64,000 bases of DNA, from positions 1 to 64,000 of the forward strand of contig PLMN01000029.1 in the NCBI GenBank assembly GCA_003141555.1, given 5' to 3'. Origin of the DNA: Candidatus Aminicenantota bacterium. GTDB taxonomy: Bacteria; Acidobacteriota; Aminicenantia; Aminicenantales; UBA4085. The number at the start of each line of letters is the position of its first letter. The first letter of the stretch is position 1. The notes below the pieces were generated by a model. That model ran no database searches, was not told the DNA's origin, and saw only the letters and a program-made list of their open reading frames with translations. The position numbers were made by a program, and so were the translations under genes. Shown here in pieces: positions 17,523-28,942 of this stretch.

Positions 17523-18302
17523 TTATTTCAAGTTGAACCGGACCGTCACCGTGAAGATGACGCCCCGGGGCCGGCCGTTGATGATCATCGGCTCGTAGAC
17601 CCACTGGCGGACGGCATCGATGGCCGCCTGGTCGAGCAGGGGGATGGAGCGCAGGACCTTGACGTCGCGGACGCGGCCGTACATGTCGGTTTGGGCCTCG
17701 ATGATGACGATGCCCTCGACGCGCGCCTGGCGGGCGATCTCGGGATAGACGGGATCGACCTGTTTGAGGAGCTTGGGGGGCTTGACTTCGCCGATGGCCC
17801 GCACGGGGGCCTCGACCTCGCCCACGACGCCGCCCAGCACGCCGCCCACGACGCCGCCCAGCACGCCGCCGATGACGCCGCCTTCGACTCCGCCTTCGAC
17901 GCCGCCCTCGACTCCGACGCTCGAGATCTGCTCTTCAGCGATCTCGTTGGGGATCTCGACGGGCGCGACGAGCTTGCCGGCGTCGAGGTTGGTCTGGGCC
18001 TGGACGGGCTTGATCCGCTTGGTCTCGGACTTGGTGGCCTTCTTCGCCGGCGGCGGCGGAGGAGGCGGGGGAGGCGGGGGAGGCGCGAGGAACGCGCTCG
18101 TAATCTCGATCGTCGGAAGATTGCTGACCGAGAGGAGGGGGATGACGACGAGAACGCCGACGATGAGGAGATGGAAGATGAGGGCGATCGGGAGGGCGAT
18201 CGCCCGGCCCTTGACGTCCTTTTCCCCGCTGACGAACGAATCCTTGAAGATGTCGGGAATGGCACCGCGAGTTTGAGGTTGCGGCTTGAGTTGTTCAGCC
18301 AT
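17523..18302 (-). CDS. tonB: TonB energy transducer with Gly/Val-repeat linker
   Basis: The 259-residue protein has a cytoplasmic N-terminus, one signal-anchor helix (about 32-52, ALIFHLLIVGVLVVIPLL) and an 11-proline run. A Lys-rich part follows, then a striking repeat of EGGV, IGGV, LGGV and VGGV units at about residues 130-157. A C-terminal TonB domain (about 175-259) with YPEIARQARVEGIVIIEA ends the protein. It spans the periplasm to energise TonB-dependent receptors, none of which are in this window. The repeat is encoded by roughly 12-base DNA units and may vary in copy number. Confidence 0.92.
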   Translation of the reverse strand: MAEQLKPQPQTRGAIPDIFKDSFVSGEKDVKGRAIALPIALIFHLLIVGVLVVIPLLSVSNLPTIEITSAFLAPPPPPPPPPPPPAKKATKSETKRIKPVQAQTNLDAGKLVAPVEIPNEIAEEQISSVGVEGGVEGGVEGGVIGGVLGGVVGGVLGGVVGEVEAPVRAIGEVKPPKLLKQVDPVYPEIARQARVEGIVIIEAQTDMYGRVRDVKVLRSIPLLDQAAIDAVRQWVYEPMIINGRPRGVIFTVTVRFNLK

Positions 18303-18354
18303 GTTTGACCTCTTTATACCTCGTAGGTTGTGGTATGTAACTCAACGAAGAAAA

Positions 18355-18383
18355 AGTATAAATGAAACCGGCCCCGTTGACAA
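18355..18383 (-). promoter_or_regulatory. tonB-exbB-exbD promoter
   Basis: On the minus strand TTGTCA (18383-18378), a 17-base spacer and TATACT (18360-18355) lie upstream of tonB. The start would be near 18348, giving a leader of about 45 bases that contains GAGGT before the ATG at 18302. No Fur box was recognised. Confidence 0.65.
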
Positions 18384-18397
18384 GCGTTTCGCGCAAA

Positions 18398-19573
18398 TTA
18401 TTTTTTCCGGGCGACGGCTTTCTTGGGCTTGAAAAGCTGCGTCCAGAACAGGACGACCGGGCAGGAGAGGTAGATCGTCGAATAGACGCCCTCGATCGAG
18501 CCGAAGAGCATGAGGAAAGCGAAGTCGTTGATGCTCTTGCCCCCGAAAAGGAACAGGGACAGCACGGCCAGGAAGACCGTGCCCGTGGTGATGATCGTCC
18601 GGCCGAGGCTCTGGTTGATGCTTCGGTTGAGGATGGCCTCGAAGCCGTCCTTGCGCATGAGCTTCAGGTTCTCGCGCACCCGGTCGAAAACGACGACCGT
18701 GTCGTTGATCGAGTATCCGACGATGGTCAGGAGGGCGGCGATGATGGGCAGATTGATCTCCCGGCTGGTGAAGGAATACACGCTCAGAGCCATCAGGACG
18801 TCCTGGGTCAGGGTGACGATGGCCGAGACGCCGTATTCGATCTTGAACCGGAAGCCGATGTAGACCAGCATCCCGATCAGGGACCAGATAACCGCCAGGG
18901 TGGCCTTCTTCCGCAGGTCGGCGCCCGCCTGGGGGCCGACGGTTTCCTTGCTGACGACGGTCAGCTTGCCGAGGTACGTCTTGGCTTGGACTTCCTTGAT
19001 CACGTCCGGGCCGACGCCGGCCTGGGCCAGCAGGCCGAAGTCCTCGATGATCCCGCTGCCCGTCGTCTTGCGAGTCCGGAAGTCGATGATCTTCTGGGCG
19101 TTTTCCTCGGCCGTCTGGGGAAAGGAGGGCTTGAGGAGTGCGGACAGGGTGGCCAGGTCGATGGTGTTGAGGTCCTTGAGGCCCCGGGCCGACTCGGCCT
19201 TGCCGTCGTCGCCCCGGAGGGTCTCGATGACGCGGTTGCCGAGCTTTTCGTGGGCTTCGAGCTCCTGCTGGGCGTCCTTGGCGTTGACGACTTGCATCGT
19301 CCGGATGAGATATTCGCGCTTCGGCTGCCCGCTCTCCTGGATGACGCTCTCGCCCAGTCCCGCCCGGGTCAGCTCGGACCGGATGTCGGACGTCGAAGTC
19401 GCATCCTTGAAGACGATGTGGATCAGCGTCCCGCCGCCGAAGTCGACGCCCATCTTCAGGCCCTTGCCGAAAAAGATGTTCGCCGCGCCGGCGAGGATGA
19501 CCACGCCCGTGAAGGCCAGGGCGTGGAACCGGTATTTCATGAAGTTGATGTTGGGGGTCTTGAAGAGTTGCAT
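18398..19573 (-). CDS. secF: Protein translocase subunit SecF
   Basis: The 391-residue RND-type membrane protein pulls secreted proteins through with the proton gradient as part of SecDF-YajC. It has an N-terminal helix, the MGVDFGGGT motif, five C-terminal helices, TIVGYSINDTVVVFDRVREN and a final Lys-rich tail. It is longer than the roughly 320 residues of E. coli SecF because of an extended periplasmic segment at about residues 105-205. That segment includes helical stretches such as LKDLNTIDLATLSALL. It starts 3 bases after secD. Confidence 0.92.
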   Translation of the reverse strand: MQLFKTPNINFMKYRFHALAFTGVVILAGAANIFFGKGLKMGVDFGGGTLIHIVFKDATSTSDIRSELTRAGLGESVIQESGQPKREYLIRTMQVVNAKDAQQELEAHEKLGNRVIETLRGDDGKAESARGLKDLNTIDLATLSALLKPSFPQTAEENAQKIIDFRTRKTTGSGIIEDFGLLAQAGVGPDVIKEVQAKTYLGKLTVVSKETVGPQAGADLRKKATLAVIWSLIGMLVYIGFRFKIEYGVSAIVTLTQDVLMALSVYSFTSREINLPIIAALLTIVGYSINDTVVVFDRVRENLKLMRKDGFEAILNRSINQSLGRTIITTGTVFLAVLSLFLFGGKSINDFAFLMLFGSIEGVYSTIYLSCPVVLFWTQLFKPKKAVARKK

Positions 19574-19576
19574 GGC

Positions 19577-21106
19577 TCAGATACTCAAAGTTTGGGTCTT
19601 GTTGGAGTGGGTCGCGTCGAAGATCAAATGCGAGACGAACACGGCCGTGAAGAGGTTGGCCACGAGGCCGATGATCAGGGTCACGGCGTAGCCCTTGATC
19701 GGGCCGGTCCCGAACTGAAAGAGGAAGACGGCGGAGATGATCGTCGTCATGTGGGAGTCGAAGATCGTCCGGAAAGCCCGTTCGAAGCCGAGGGAGATGG
19801 AGTTGAGGATGCTCTTGCCCAGGGCGTACTCCTCTCGGATGCGCTCGAAGACGAGGACGTTGCAGTCGACGGCCATCCCGATGCCGAGGATGATGCCCGC
19901 GATGCCGGGCAGGGTGAGTGACGCCCGGAAGTAGGCCAGCGTCCCGAAGAGAATGATCTGGTTGAGGATCAGGGCGACGATGGCGTTGATGCCCGAGATC
20001 TTGTAGTAGACGACCATGAAGCTCATGATCGCGATCAGGGCGATCATGGCCGCCAGGAAGCCCGCCCGGATGGAGTCGGCGCCGAGGGAGGGCCCGATCG
20101 TCCGGTTTTCGAGGGTCTTGATGCCGGCCGGCAGCGACCCGGCCTTGAGGATGATCACCAGGTCGTCAGCCTTCTCGATCGTGAAATGGCCTTGGATGAT
20201 GCCGCTGTCGCCGATGCGGGCATTGATGTTCGGGGCCGATTGGACCTTCTTGTCGAGGATGATGGCCAGCCGCTTGCCGATGTTCTCGCCCGTCACCTGT
20301 TCGAACCGGGCCGCGCCGTCGGACTTCAGCTGGAAGGCCACGGCCGGGGCGCCGTACTCGTCCTGACTGCGGCGGACCATGCGCAGGTCCTTGCCGGTGA
20401 CGGTCGCCACCTTGTTGACAAGGTAGAAGCCTTGGGCCTCCTGCTTGGGGTCGCCCTTGATGACTTCCATGTCGTCGGGGACGACGCCGTTATAGTCCTT
20501 GAGGAGGGCTTCCTCGGTCTCGATCGGGCCGGCTTTTACGAGCTTCCACTCGAGGACGGCGGCCGTCTTGATGAGCTCCTGGACGTGTTCGGGATTGTCC
20601 ACGCCCGGGAGCTCGACGATGATCTGTTCCTGGCCGTAGCGCTGGATGATCGGCTCCGCAACGCCGAACATATCGACCCGGTTCCGGATCGTCTCGAGCG
20701 ACTGGTCGACGGCCTGGTCCCTCATGGCCATGGCCGCGGCCGGCTTCAAGCTGACGGTCGCCGTTGCGCCGGAGATGGAATATTGCCAGTCGCGGAGATA
20801 TTGGTCAAACTGGTCGCGTATCTTGCCTTCCTGATCGGAGGCCAGCCCCTGGACCGTGAACCGGCCGGGGGCCAACCGGGTCATGGAGGTGAAAGTGATG
20901 GTGTTCTTCTTGAAGAGGTCCTGCATGCGCAGAATCTCCTGGTCGGTCTCCATCGTGACCGCGTCCTCCGTGACGATCTGCATGACCAGGTGGATGCCGC
21001 CCTTGAGGTCCAGGCCGAGGTTGATCTTGTTCTTGAAGAACATGAACACGGCAACGGCCAGGACCGCCACGGTCAGCACGATTTTCCAACGGAGTCCTTT
21101 TTTCAT
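19577..21106 (-). CDS. secD: Protein translocase subunit SecD
   Basis: The 509-residue partner of SecF has an N-terminal helix, NLGLDLKGGIHLVMQ, a periplasmic P1 domain with VELPGVDNPEHVQELI, and six C-terminal helices. These include IILGIGMAVDCNVLVFERIREE, the RND proton-relay region. Full length. Encoded between yajC and secF. Confidence 0.94.
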   Translation of the reverse strand: MKKGLRWKIVLTVAVLAVAVFMFFKNKINLGLDLKGGIHLVMQIVTEDAVTMETDQEILRMQDLFKKNTITFTSMTRLAPGRFTVQGLASDQEGKIRDQFDQYLRDWQYSISGATATVSLKPAAAMAMRDQAVDQSLETIRNRVDMFGVAEPIIQRYGQEQIIVELPGVDNPEHVQELIKTAAVLEWKLVKAGPIETEEALLKDYNGVVPDDMEVIKGDPKQEAQGFYLVNKVATVTGKDLRMVRRSQDEYGAPAVAFQLKSDGAARFEQVTGENIGKRLAIILDKKVQSAPNINARIGDSGIIQGHFTIEKADDLVIILKAGSLPAGIKTLENRTIGPSLGADSIRAGFLAAMIALIAIMSFMVVYYKISGINAIVALILNQIILFGTLAYFRASLTLPGIAGIILGIGMAVDCNVLVFERIREEYALGKSILNSISLGFERAFRTIFDSHMTTIISAVFLFQFGTGPIKGYAVTLIIGLVANLFTAVFVSHLIFDATHSNKTQTLSI

Positions 21107-21136
21107 GGCTATCGATCCCTCCGGGAAATGACGCGG

Positions 21137-23687
<2,551 letters not shown>

Positions 23688-23693
23688 GCTTGG

Positions 23694-23722
23694 ATTCTAG
23701 CAACATTGTTGATGTCGGTAAA
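23694..23722 (-). promoter_or_regulatory. ychF promoter, leaderless arrangement
   Basis: On the minus strand TTTACC (23722-23717), a 17-base spacer and TAGAAT (23699-23694) are followed by only 6 bases before the GTG start at 23687. The -35 lies inside the spacer of the divergent lepB promoter, so the two polymerases would compete for the site. Confidence 0.55.
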
Positions 23723-23737
23723 GTTTTAAGATATAGT
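23709..23737 (+). promoter_or_regulatory. lepB promoter, overlapping the divergent ychF promoter
   Basis: TTGATG (23709-23714), a 17-base spacer and TATAGT (23732-23737). The start would be about 23744, with an 18-base leader to ATG 23762. It shares 14 bases with the ychF promoter on the other strand. Confidence 0.6.
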
Positions 23738-23761
23738 AGCCGCTTCTATTCAGGATGCGCC

Positions 23762-24478
23762 ATGACAGAGACGACGAACAAGCCGGCCGGGAAGAAGCGC
23801 GAACAGAGCCTTTTCCGGGAGTATTTCGAGCTGATCGCCGAAACGGCCGTCTTCGTTTTCTTCGTGATGACCTTCGTCGTCCAGGCGTTCCAAATCCCGA
23901 CGGGGTCCATGGAGCCCACCCTCCTCGTGGGGGATTTCCTCCTCGTCAACAAGTTGATCTACGCCAACACCCTGACCCCCTTCGAGGACAAGATTTTGCC
24001 CCGCCGCGGCCTGACCCGCCAGGACATCGTCGTCTTCAAGTATCCGAACGAGCTCTCCAAGGATTTCGTCAAGCGGGTGATCGGGCTGCCGGGGGAGAAG
24101 CTGGAGATCAAGAACAAGCAGGTCTTCATCAACGACAAGCCGCTCGAGGAAAAATACAAGGTCCACAGCGACGCCCAGGTCATCGCCAAAACCGACACCT
24201 ACAACTATGACGACACCATCCGGGACAACTACGGCCCGGTCACCGTCCCGGCCGGCCACATCTTCGTCATGGGCGACAACCGGGACAACAGCGCCGACTC
24301 GCGCTACTGGGGGTTCCTGCCGCTTGACTACGTCAAGGGCCGGCCGTGGGTGATTTATTTTTCCTACAAGGCCGAACGGGACGCCTATCTCAAGACGAGC
24401 GTCCAGGACCGGCTGAAGAAGCTGGTCACTTTCCTGCCCAAGGCCCGCTGGGGCCGGATGCTCAAGGTCATCCACTGA
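23762..24478 (+). CDS. lepB: Signal peptidase I
   Basis: The 238-residue membrane serine peptidase removes signal peptides. One N-terminal helix (ETAVFVFFVMTFVVQAFQIP) leads to the nucleophile motif IPTGSMEPTL, then the general-base lysine region KRVIGLPGEKLEIK and the GDNRDNSADSRYWGFLP box. All catalytic elements are intact. ATG 23762 is favoured over a longer frame because of the promoter and family alignment. It is convergent with the AP-superfamily membrane gene, whose stop lies one base away. Confidence 0.95.
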   Translation: MTETTNKPAGKKREQSLFREYFELIAETAVFVFFVMTFVVQAFQIPTGSMEPTLLVGDFLLVNKLIYANTLTPFEDKILPRRGLTRQDIVVFKYPNELSKDFVKRVIGLPGEKLEIKNKQVFINDKPLEEKYKVHSDAQVIAKTDTYNYDDTIRDNYGPVTVPAGHIFVMGDNRDNSADSRYWGFLPLDYVKGRPWVIYFSYKAERDAYLKTSVQDRLKKLVTFLPKARWGRMLKVIH

Positions 24479-26134
24479 TCACTTGAGCTTCTTGATGTTG
24501 GCGTCCTCGTAGGACGTGATCGTCAGGACGGGGTTGTCATCCGTGAACGGCTTTTCGAAGAGCGAGCCCTTGACGATCCCGTCCATGTCCTTCCCGACCG
24601 GAAGCCCGATGTAATAAAGAATGGTCGGGGCCATGTCCACGAGCCGGATGGCGTCAAAGCTCTCGCCCCGGACGATGCCCTTGCCGAAAAAGAAGGCCAC
24701 GCCGGCCGGGGCCTGCTCGTGGTAGGCGGACACCTCGGAATTGCCCAGAGCCCACTCCACCACCCGCTTCCAGAAGGGCAGGGGCTCGGCGCCGTGGGGC
24801 GAATAGACGATGAACAGCTCGCCCTCGCGCAGGGAGGCGAGATACTTGCTGATGATCTGATCGTAGAATTGGCAGTATTTCTCGATGACCGCCCCGAATT
24901 TCTGGAGCTCGTCCTGGCGGATGTCGCCGAACTCGTCCGGGAAGCTGTATTTGTAAAAATACATCTCGGCCGTCACGGCGCCGTCGAGGAGGAGGGAAAA
25001 GACCTGGGGCTCCAGGTCGGTTTTGGCCTGGAAGGCCTGCTCCTCCGATTCGGCGTCGCGGAGGAAGGCCTGCTTCACCTGGGTGAAAATCCACGAGCTC
25101 TCATATTGCAGATCCTGGTAGATCGACCGGAAGAGCTTGTCCGTCCGGGGATTGGGCTTCCGGGCGACGCCGGGGGCGATGAACGGTCCGTCCATCCGGA
25201 CGGCGGGCGCCTTGGACTCGGCCAGGATCTGCCAGATGTCCTTGGCGGCCGGTTTGGCGTCGTTGGGCAGGATCGTCAGCAGTCCCAGCCGTTTCATCTG
25301 CCGGAAGAGAATGAACCGCGGGACGACCTCGAGCTCCGCGGCCATGCCCGGGAGGCGATACTTGACGTCGGAGATCAGGCGGTGCTTGCCCGGGAGCTTG
25401 CCGGTGTTGAACGTCGCGATCAGGACGGGAGGATCGCTGGGCGTGAAGCCGTCGAGCTGCCCCCAGGCGCCCTCCTTCATCAGCCAGCTGAAATTGGGGA
25501 GCTTCCGCTCGTTGACGTAGGGGAGGAGAATTTCCAGGTTCAGGCCTTCCAGGCAGAGGATCGTGACCCTCTTCTCGATCGCCTTGGCTTCGACGTTGGC
25601 CAGCTTGAAGGCTTTCGGCGGCGTGGGGTAGTTCAGCCGCTGGACGGCGGCGAGGACCAGGACGGCGGCCGTCAGCCCGAAGAAATAGACGAAATCCAGC
25701 CTCCGGGGCGTCAGGTGGTGGTGACGGTAATGGATGACCAGGCCGGCGATCGCCAGAATGAACAGGGCGAACATCTGGGTGCGCAGAAGGGTCCGCATGC
25801 CGGGGACGAAAAAGGAGATGAAGTAGAGGTAATTCTCGCGATAGATGACCAGGAAGGCGAGGGTCAGGAGGGAGAAAGCCAGCGTCAGGAACGACGGGGA
25901 CAGGAACGGGACCGGCGCCTTCTTCTCCGCGAAGAACCTGTAGATCGAGGCGACGGCGAGGACGACTAGGGCCGCGAGGATCCCATAGGTGAGCATCAGG
26001 ATGAGGGCCAGGTTGAACCAGGACGCCAGGCTGAAGGCGAGGTTGATGTTGAGGTCGATCACCAGGAGGGCCAGGAGGATCGAAAAAAAGAGTCCTCCGG
26101 CCAGCGCGTTGGTTGCGAGGCGCAGGAACTTCAC
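24479..26134 (-). CDS. Membrane-anchored alkaline-phosphatase-superfamily protein, metal site altered
   Basis: The 551-residue protein has about five N-terminal transmembrane segments (residues 1-170) and then a phosphodiesterase/sulfatase-like domain. Family landmarks include LCLEGLNLEILLPYV, TFNTGKLPGKHRL and LVDMAPTILYYIGLPVG. However, the usual metal ligand Asp of SDHG is Pro here (YSPHGAE) and the first Asp is Glu (CLEGL), so catalysis may be lost or changed. The start is GTG 26134. It could be a membrane phospho- or sulfo-hydrolase or a binding protein; the substrate is unknown. Confidence 0.75.
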   Translation of the reverse strand: MKFLRLATNALAGGLFFSILLALLVIDLNINLAFSLASWFNLALILMLTYGILAALVVLAVASIYRFFAEKKAPVPFLSPSFLTLAFSLLTLAFLVIYRENYLYFISFFVPGMRTLLRTQMFALFILAIAGLVIHYRHHHLTPRRLDFVYFFGLTAAVLVLAAVQRLNYPTPPKAFKLANVEAKAIEKRVTILCLEGLNLEILLPYVNERKLPNFSWLMKEGAWGQLDGFTPSDPPVLIATFNTGKLPGKHRLISDVKYRLPGMAAELEVVPRFILFRQMKRLGLLTILPNDAKPAAKDIWQILAESKAPAVRMDGPFIAPGVARKPNPRTDKLFRSIYQDLQYESSWIFTQVKQAFLRDAESEEQAFQAKTDLEPQVFSLLLDGAVTAEMYFYKYSFPDEFGDIRQDELQKFGAVIEKYCQFYDQIISKYLASLREGELFIVYSPHGAEPLPFWKRVVEWALGNSEVSAYHEQAPAGVAFFFGKGIVRGESFDAIRLVDMAPTILYYIGLPVGKDMDGIVKGSLFEKPFTDDNPVLTITSYEDANIKKLK

Positions 26135-26222
26135 GCCCCGAAACGTAACACGAAAGCGGGAGAATGGTCAACGCCGCGCTCGGGGGGAGACGTCTGTGTC
26201 CCCTTTTTCCGCTTTCCCCATG

Positions 26223-26251
26223 TTGACCGTCCGGAGTTATTCCCTTAAGAT
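26223..26251 (+). promoter_or_regulatory. recD2 promoter, leaderless arrangement
   Basis: TTGACC (26223-26228), a 17-base spacer and TAAGAT (26246-26251). The -10 ends 7 bases before ATG 26259, and no Shine-Dalgarno site at useful spacing precedes that ATG. Confidence 0.5.
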
Positions 26252-26258
26252 AGAGGCA

Positions 26259-28436
26259 ATGCCCGAACAATTCGAGGGGACGATCGAGTCGATCCTTTTC
26301 TTCAATCCCGAGAACGGCTATTCGATCCTCAAGTTCGCGGCCGAGGGCGGCGAGTTCATGACCGTCCTCGGGATGTTCCCGCCGCTCTCACCCGGCGAAC
26401 GGCTGCGTGTGAGCGGGGCGTGGGAGGTCAACCCGAAATTCGGCCGCCAGTTCAAGGCCGAGAGCTACGTCCCCATTCTCCCTTCGACCATCCAGGGGAT
26501 CGAGAAATTCCTGTCCTGCGGCTTGATTTCGGGCATCGGCCCCGTCCTGGCCAAGCGGATCGTCAGGAAATTCGGCGAGCGGACGCTCGACGTCCTGGCC
26601 TCCGATGCCGACCGGATGACGGAGGTCGAGGGCGTCGGGGCGGTCAAGCTCCGCGAGATCAAGAAGTCCTGGGCCGAGCACAGCGACATCCGCGACCTCA
26701 TCATCTTCCTCCAGGAGCACGACGTCTCGACCAACCTGGCGACGAAGATCTATCGCCACTACGGGGCGAAATCCTACCATGTCCTGAAGACGAACCCGTA
26801 TCAGCTCTGCCTGGACATTTGGGGCATCGGCTTCAAGACCGCGGACCAGATCGCCCTGAAGCTGGGCATGGACCCGGCCTCGGTCGAGCGGGTCAAAGCC
26901 TTTCTCCTCTATCTGCTCGAGAAGGACAACGAGCAGGGCCACGTCTTCTCCTACGAGAGCGAGCTCGTCGCCCGCTGCCGGGAGGAGATCGGGGTCGACG
27001 ACGAGAAGATCGGGAAGGCCCTGGCCGACCTGAAGGCCAAGGGCCTTGTCGTCGCCGAAACTCTCGCCGCAGATACGGCGGTCTACCGCCCCTTTTTTCA
27101 CATGGCCCAGGAGGACGTCGTCCGGGCGATCCACGACCTGGCCCGGGCTGAATTCGCCCGGCCGCCCTTCGACGTCGACCAGGTGATCGCCGAGACCGAG
27201 AAGGAGATGGGGCTTCAGTTTTCCGAGACGCAGAAGCGGGCCATCCGCGAGAGCTTCCAGAAAAAGATCCTGGTCATCACCGGCGGGCCGGGGACGGGCA
27301 AGACGACGATCATCAAGGCCGTGACCGCGGTCTTCGACAAGTGGGGCCGGAAGGTGCTCCTGGCCGCGCCCACGGGCCGGGCGGCCAAGCGGCTGACCGA
27401 GACCACGGGCCGCGAAGCCAAGACGATCCACCGGACGCTCGAGTTCCTCCCCAAGCTCGGCACGTTCCGCCGCAACGAGCGCCACCCTCTGGCCGGCGAC
27501 GCGCTCATCGTCGACGAGTTCTCGATGGTCGACCTGGCCCTCATGCATTCCCTGATCAAGGCCGTCCCGGCTTCGATGCGGCTGATCATCGTCGGCGACA
27601 AGGACCAGCTCCCGGCGCTCGGCCCGGGGACCCTGCTCCGCGACCTCATCGAATCCGGGCAGGTGAGCGTCGTCCGGCTGGCCGAGATCTTCCGCCAGGA
27701 GCGCGACAGCCTGATCGTGGCCAACGCCCATCGGATCAACCAGGGCGAGAAGATCGTCTACCCGCCGCGCGGCGACCAGGATTCCGACTTCTACTTCGTC
27801 CACCGGGAGGACGAGCAGAAGGCCCTCAAGACGATTCTCGACCTCTGCGGCTACGGCATCCCCCGGAAGCTCGGCCTGCCGCCGATCTCGACCCAGATCC
27901 AAGTCATCAGCCCGATGTACAAGGGCCTCCTCGGCGTCGAGCGGCTGAACACGGAGCTCCAGCGGCGGCTGAACGGCCGCGAGGAGGGGCTCAAGATCGG
28001 GACGCGGGAGATCCGCCTCCACGACAAAGTCATGCAGGTCCGGAACAACTACGAGAAGGACGTCTACAACGGCGATATAGGGACCGTCGTCCATCTCGAC
28101 AAGCCGCGCTATCGGGTGATCGTCCATTACGACGGCCGCCCGGTCATCTACGAGAAGGACGCCCTGGACGACATCACCCTGGCCTACGCCGTGTCCGTCC
28201 ACAAGGCCCAGGGCAGCGAATACCAGGCCGTGGTCATGCCCCTCATGACCCAGCATTTCATCATGCTCCAACGGAACCTCTTCTACACCGCCCTCACCCG
28301 GGCGAAGAGGCTGAGCATCATCGTCGGATCATACAAGGCGCTTTACATCGCCATCAAGAACGACAAGCCCGTCAAGCGCAACAGCCTGATCAAGGAGAAG
28401 CTGGTCGCGGCGGGCGAGGCCCTGGCGAGGGCCTGA
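26259..28436 (+). CDS. recD2: ATP-dependent DNA helicase, RecD2 type
   Basis: The 725-residue SF1B 5'-3' helicase acts in DNA repair outside RecBCD. An OB-like N-terminus is followed by helix-hairpin-helix repeats (FLSCGLISGIGPVLAKRIV, VEGVGAVKLREIKK, LDIWGIGFKTADQIA). Next come Walker A GGPGTGKTT at about residue 345, DEFSMVD, GDKDQLPALGPG, and the C-terminal UvrD-like AYAVSVHKAQGSEY and LTRAK. The start at 26259 gives MPEQFEGTIESI, the usual RecD2 N-terminus; the longer frame is antisense overlap. Probably the first gene of a six-gene run to 34299. Confidence 0.92.
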   Translation: MPEQFEGTIESILFFNPENGYSILKFAAEGGEFMTVLGMFPPLSPGERLRVSGAWEVNPKFGRQFKAESYVPILPSTIQGIEKFLSCGLISGIGPVLAKRIVRKFGERTLDVLASDADRMTEVEGVGAVKLREIKKSWAEHSDIRDLIIFLQEHDVSTNLATKIYRHYGAKSYHVLKTNPYQLCLDIWGIGFKTADQIALKLGMDPASVERVKAFLLYLLEKDNEQGHVFSYESELVARCREEIGVDDEKIGKALADLKAKGLVVAETLAADTAVYRPFFHMAQEDVVRAIHDLARAEFARPPFDVDQVIAETEKEMGLQFSETQKRAIRESFQKKILVITGGPGTGKTTIIKAVTAVFDKWGRKVLLAAPTGRAAKRLTETTGREAKTIHRTLEFLPKLGTFRRNERHPLAGDALIVDEFSMVDLALMHSLIKAVPASMRLIIVGDKDQLPALGPGTLLRDLIESGQVSVVRLAEIFRQERDSLIVANAHRINQGEKIVYPPRGDQDSDFYFVHREDEQKALKTILDLCGYGIPRKLGLPPISTQIQVISPMYKGLLGVERLNTELQRRLNGREEGLKIGTREIRLHDKVMQVRNNYEKDVYNGDIGTVVHLDKPRYRVIVHYDGRPVIYEKDALDDITLAYAVSVHKAQGSEYQAVVMPLMTQHFIMLQRNLFYTALTRAKRLSIIVGSYKALYIAIKNDKPVKRNSLIKEKLVAAGEALARA

Positions 28437-28465
28437 GGAAGACCACTCAAGAGGAGGGAAACGCC

Positions 28466-28942
28466 ATGAGAAAACCGAGAACGGCGACCGTCGCCCTGAT
28501 TGCCTTGGCCGTCGGGCTGGCCATCGGGGCCGCCCAGATCCTCGTCGTCAAGGTCCAGACGACCCAGCTCCGCAACGCCCCCCAGTTCTTCGGGCCGGCG
28601 CTCGCGTCCCTGAAAGCGGGGGACAAGCTCGAGAAGCTCGGCGAGGCGAACGGCTGGGTCCAGGTGAGGACCGCGGCCGGGGTCGTCGGCTGGATCCATT
28701 CGAGCGCCGTGGGCGAAAGCTCCACGACGCTGGCGTCCACGGGGCAGCCGGTCCGGACGCAGGCCACGGCCAACGAAGTCGCCCTGGCCGGGCGGGGATT
28801 CAACCAGCAGGTCGAGGACAGCTACAAGGCCAAGCATGCCGAATTGAGCTTCGTCTGGGTGGACCGGATGGTCCAGATCAAGATCGCGGCGGCCCAGCTC
28901 GAGGATTTCCTCCGGCGCGGCCACCTGGGAGGCGTCAAGTGA
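28466..28942 (+). CDS. Secreted protein with an SH3-like domain
   Basis: The 158-residue protein has an N-terminal signal helix (TATVALIALAVGLAIGAAQ). A bacterial SH3-like domain follows at about 25-90, recognisable from LRNAPQFFG, LKAGDKLEKLGEANGWVQVRT and VGWIHSSAV. An uncharacterised helical tail ends it. Such domains bind cell wall or other envelope ligands. A GAGGAGGG ribosome-binding site supports the start. The stop overlaps the following M48 protease (GTGA), so they probably work together in the periplasm. Confidence 0.8.
   Translation: MRKPRTATVALIALAVGLAIGAAQILVVKVQTTQLRNAPQFFGPALASLKAGDKLEKLGEANGWVQVRTAAGVVGWIHSSAVGESSTTLASTGQPVRTQATANEVALAGRGFNQQVEDSYKAKHAELSFVWVDRMVQIKIAAAQLEDFLRRGHLGGVK

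Noticed and set aside
17691-18308. Plus-strand Asp/Ala-repeat ORF
   Set aside because: Merely the complement of the TonB Gly/Val and proline repeats.
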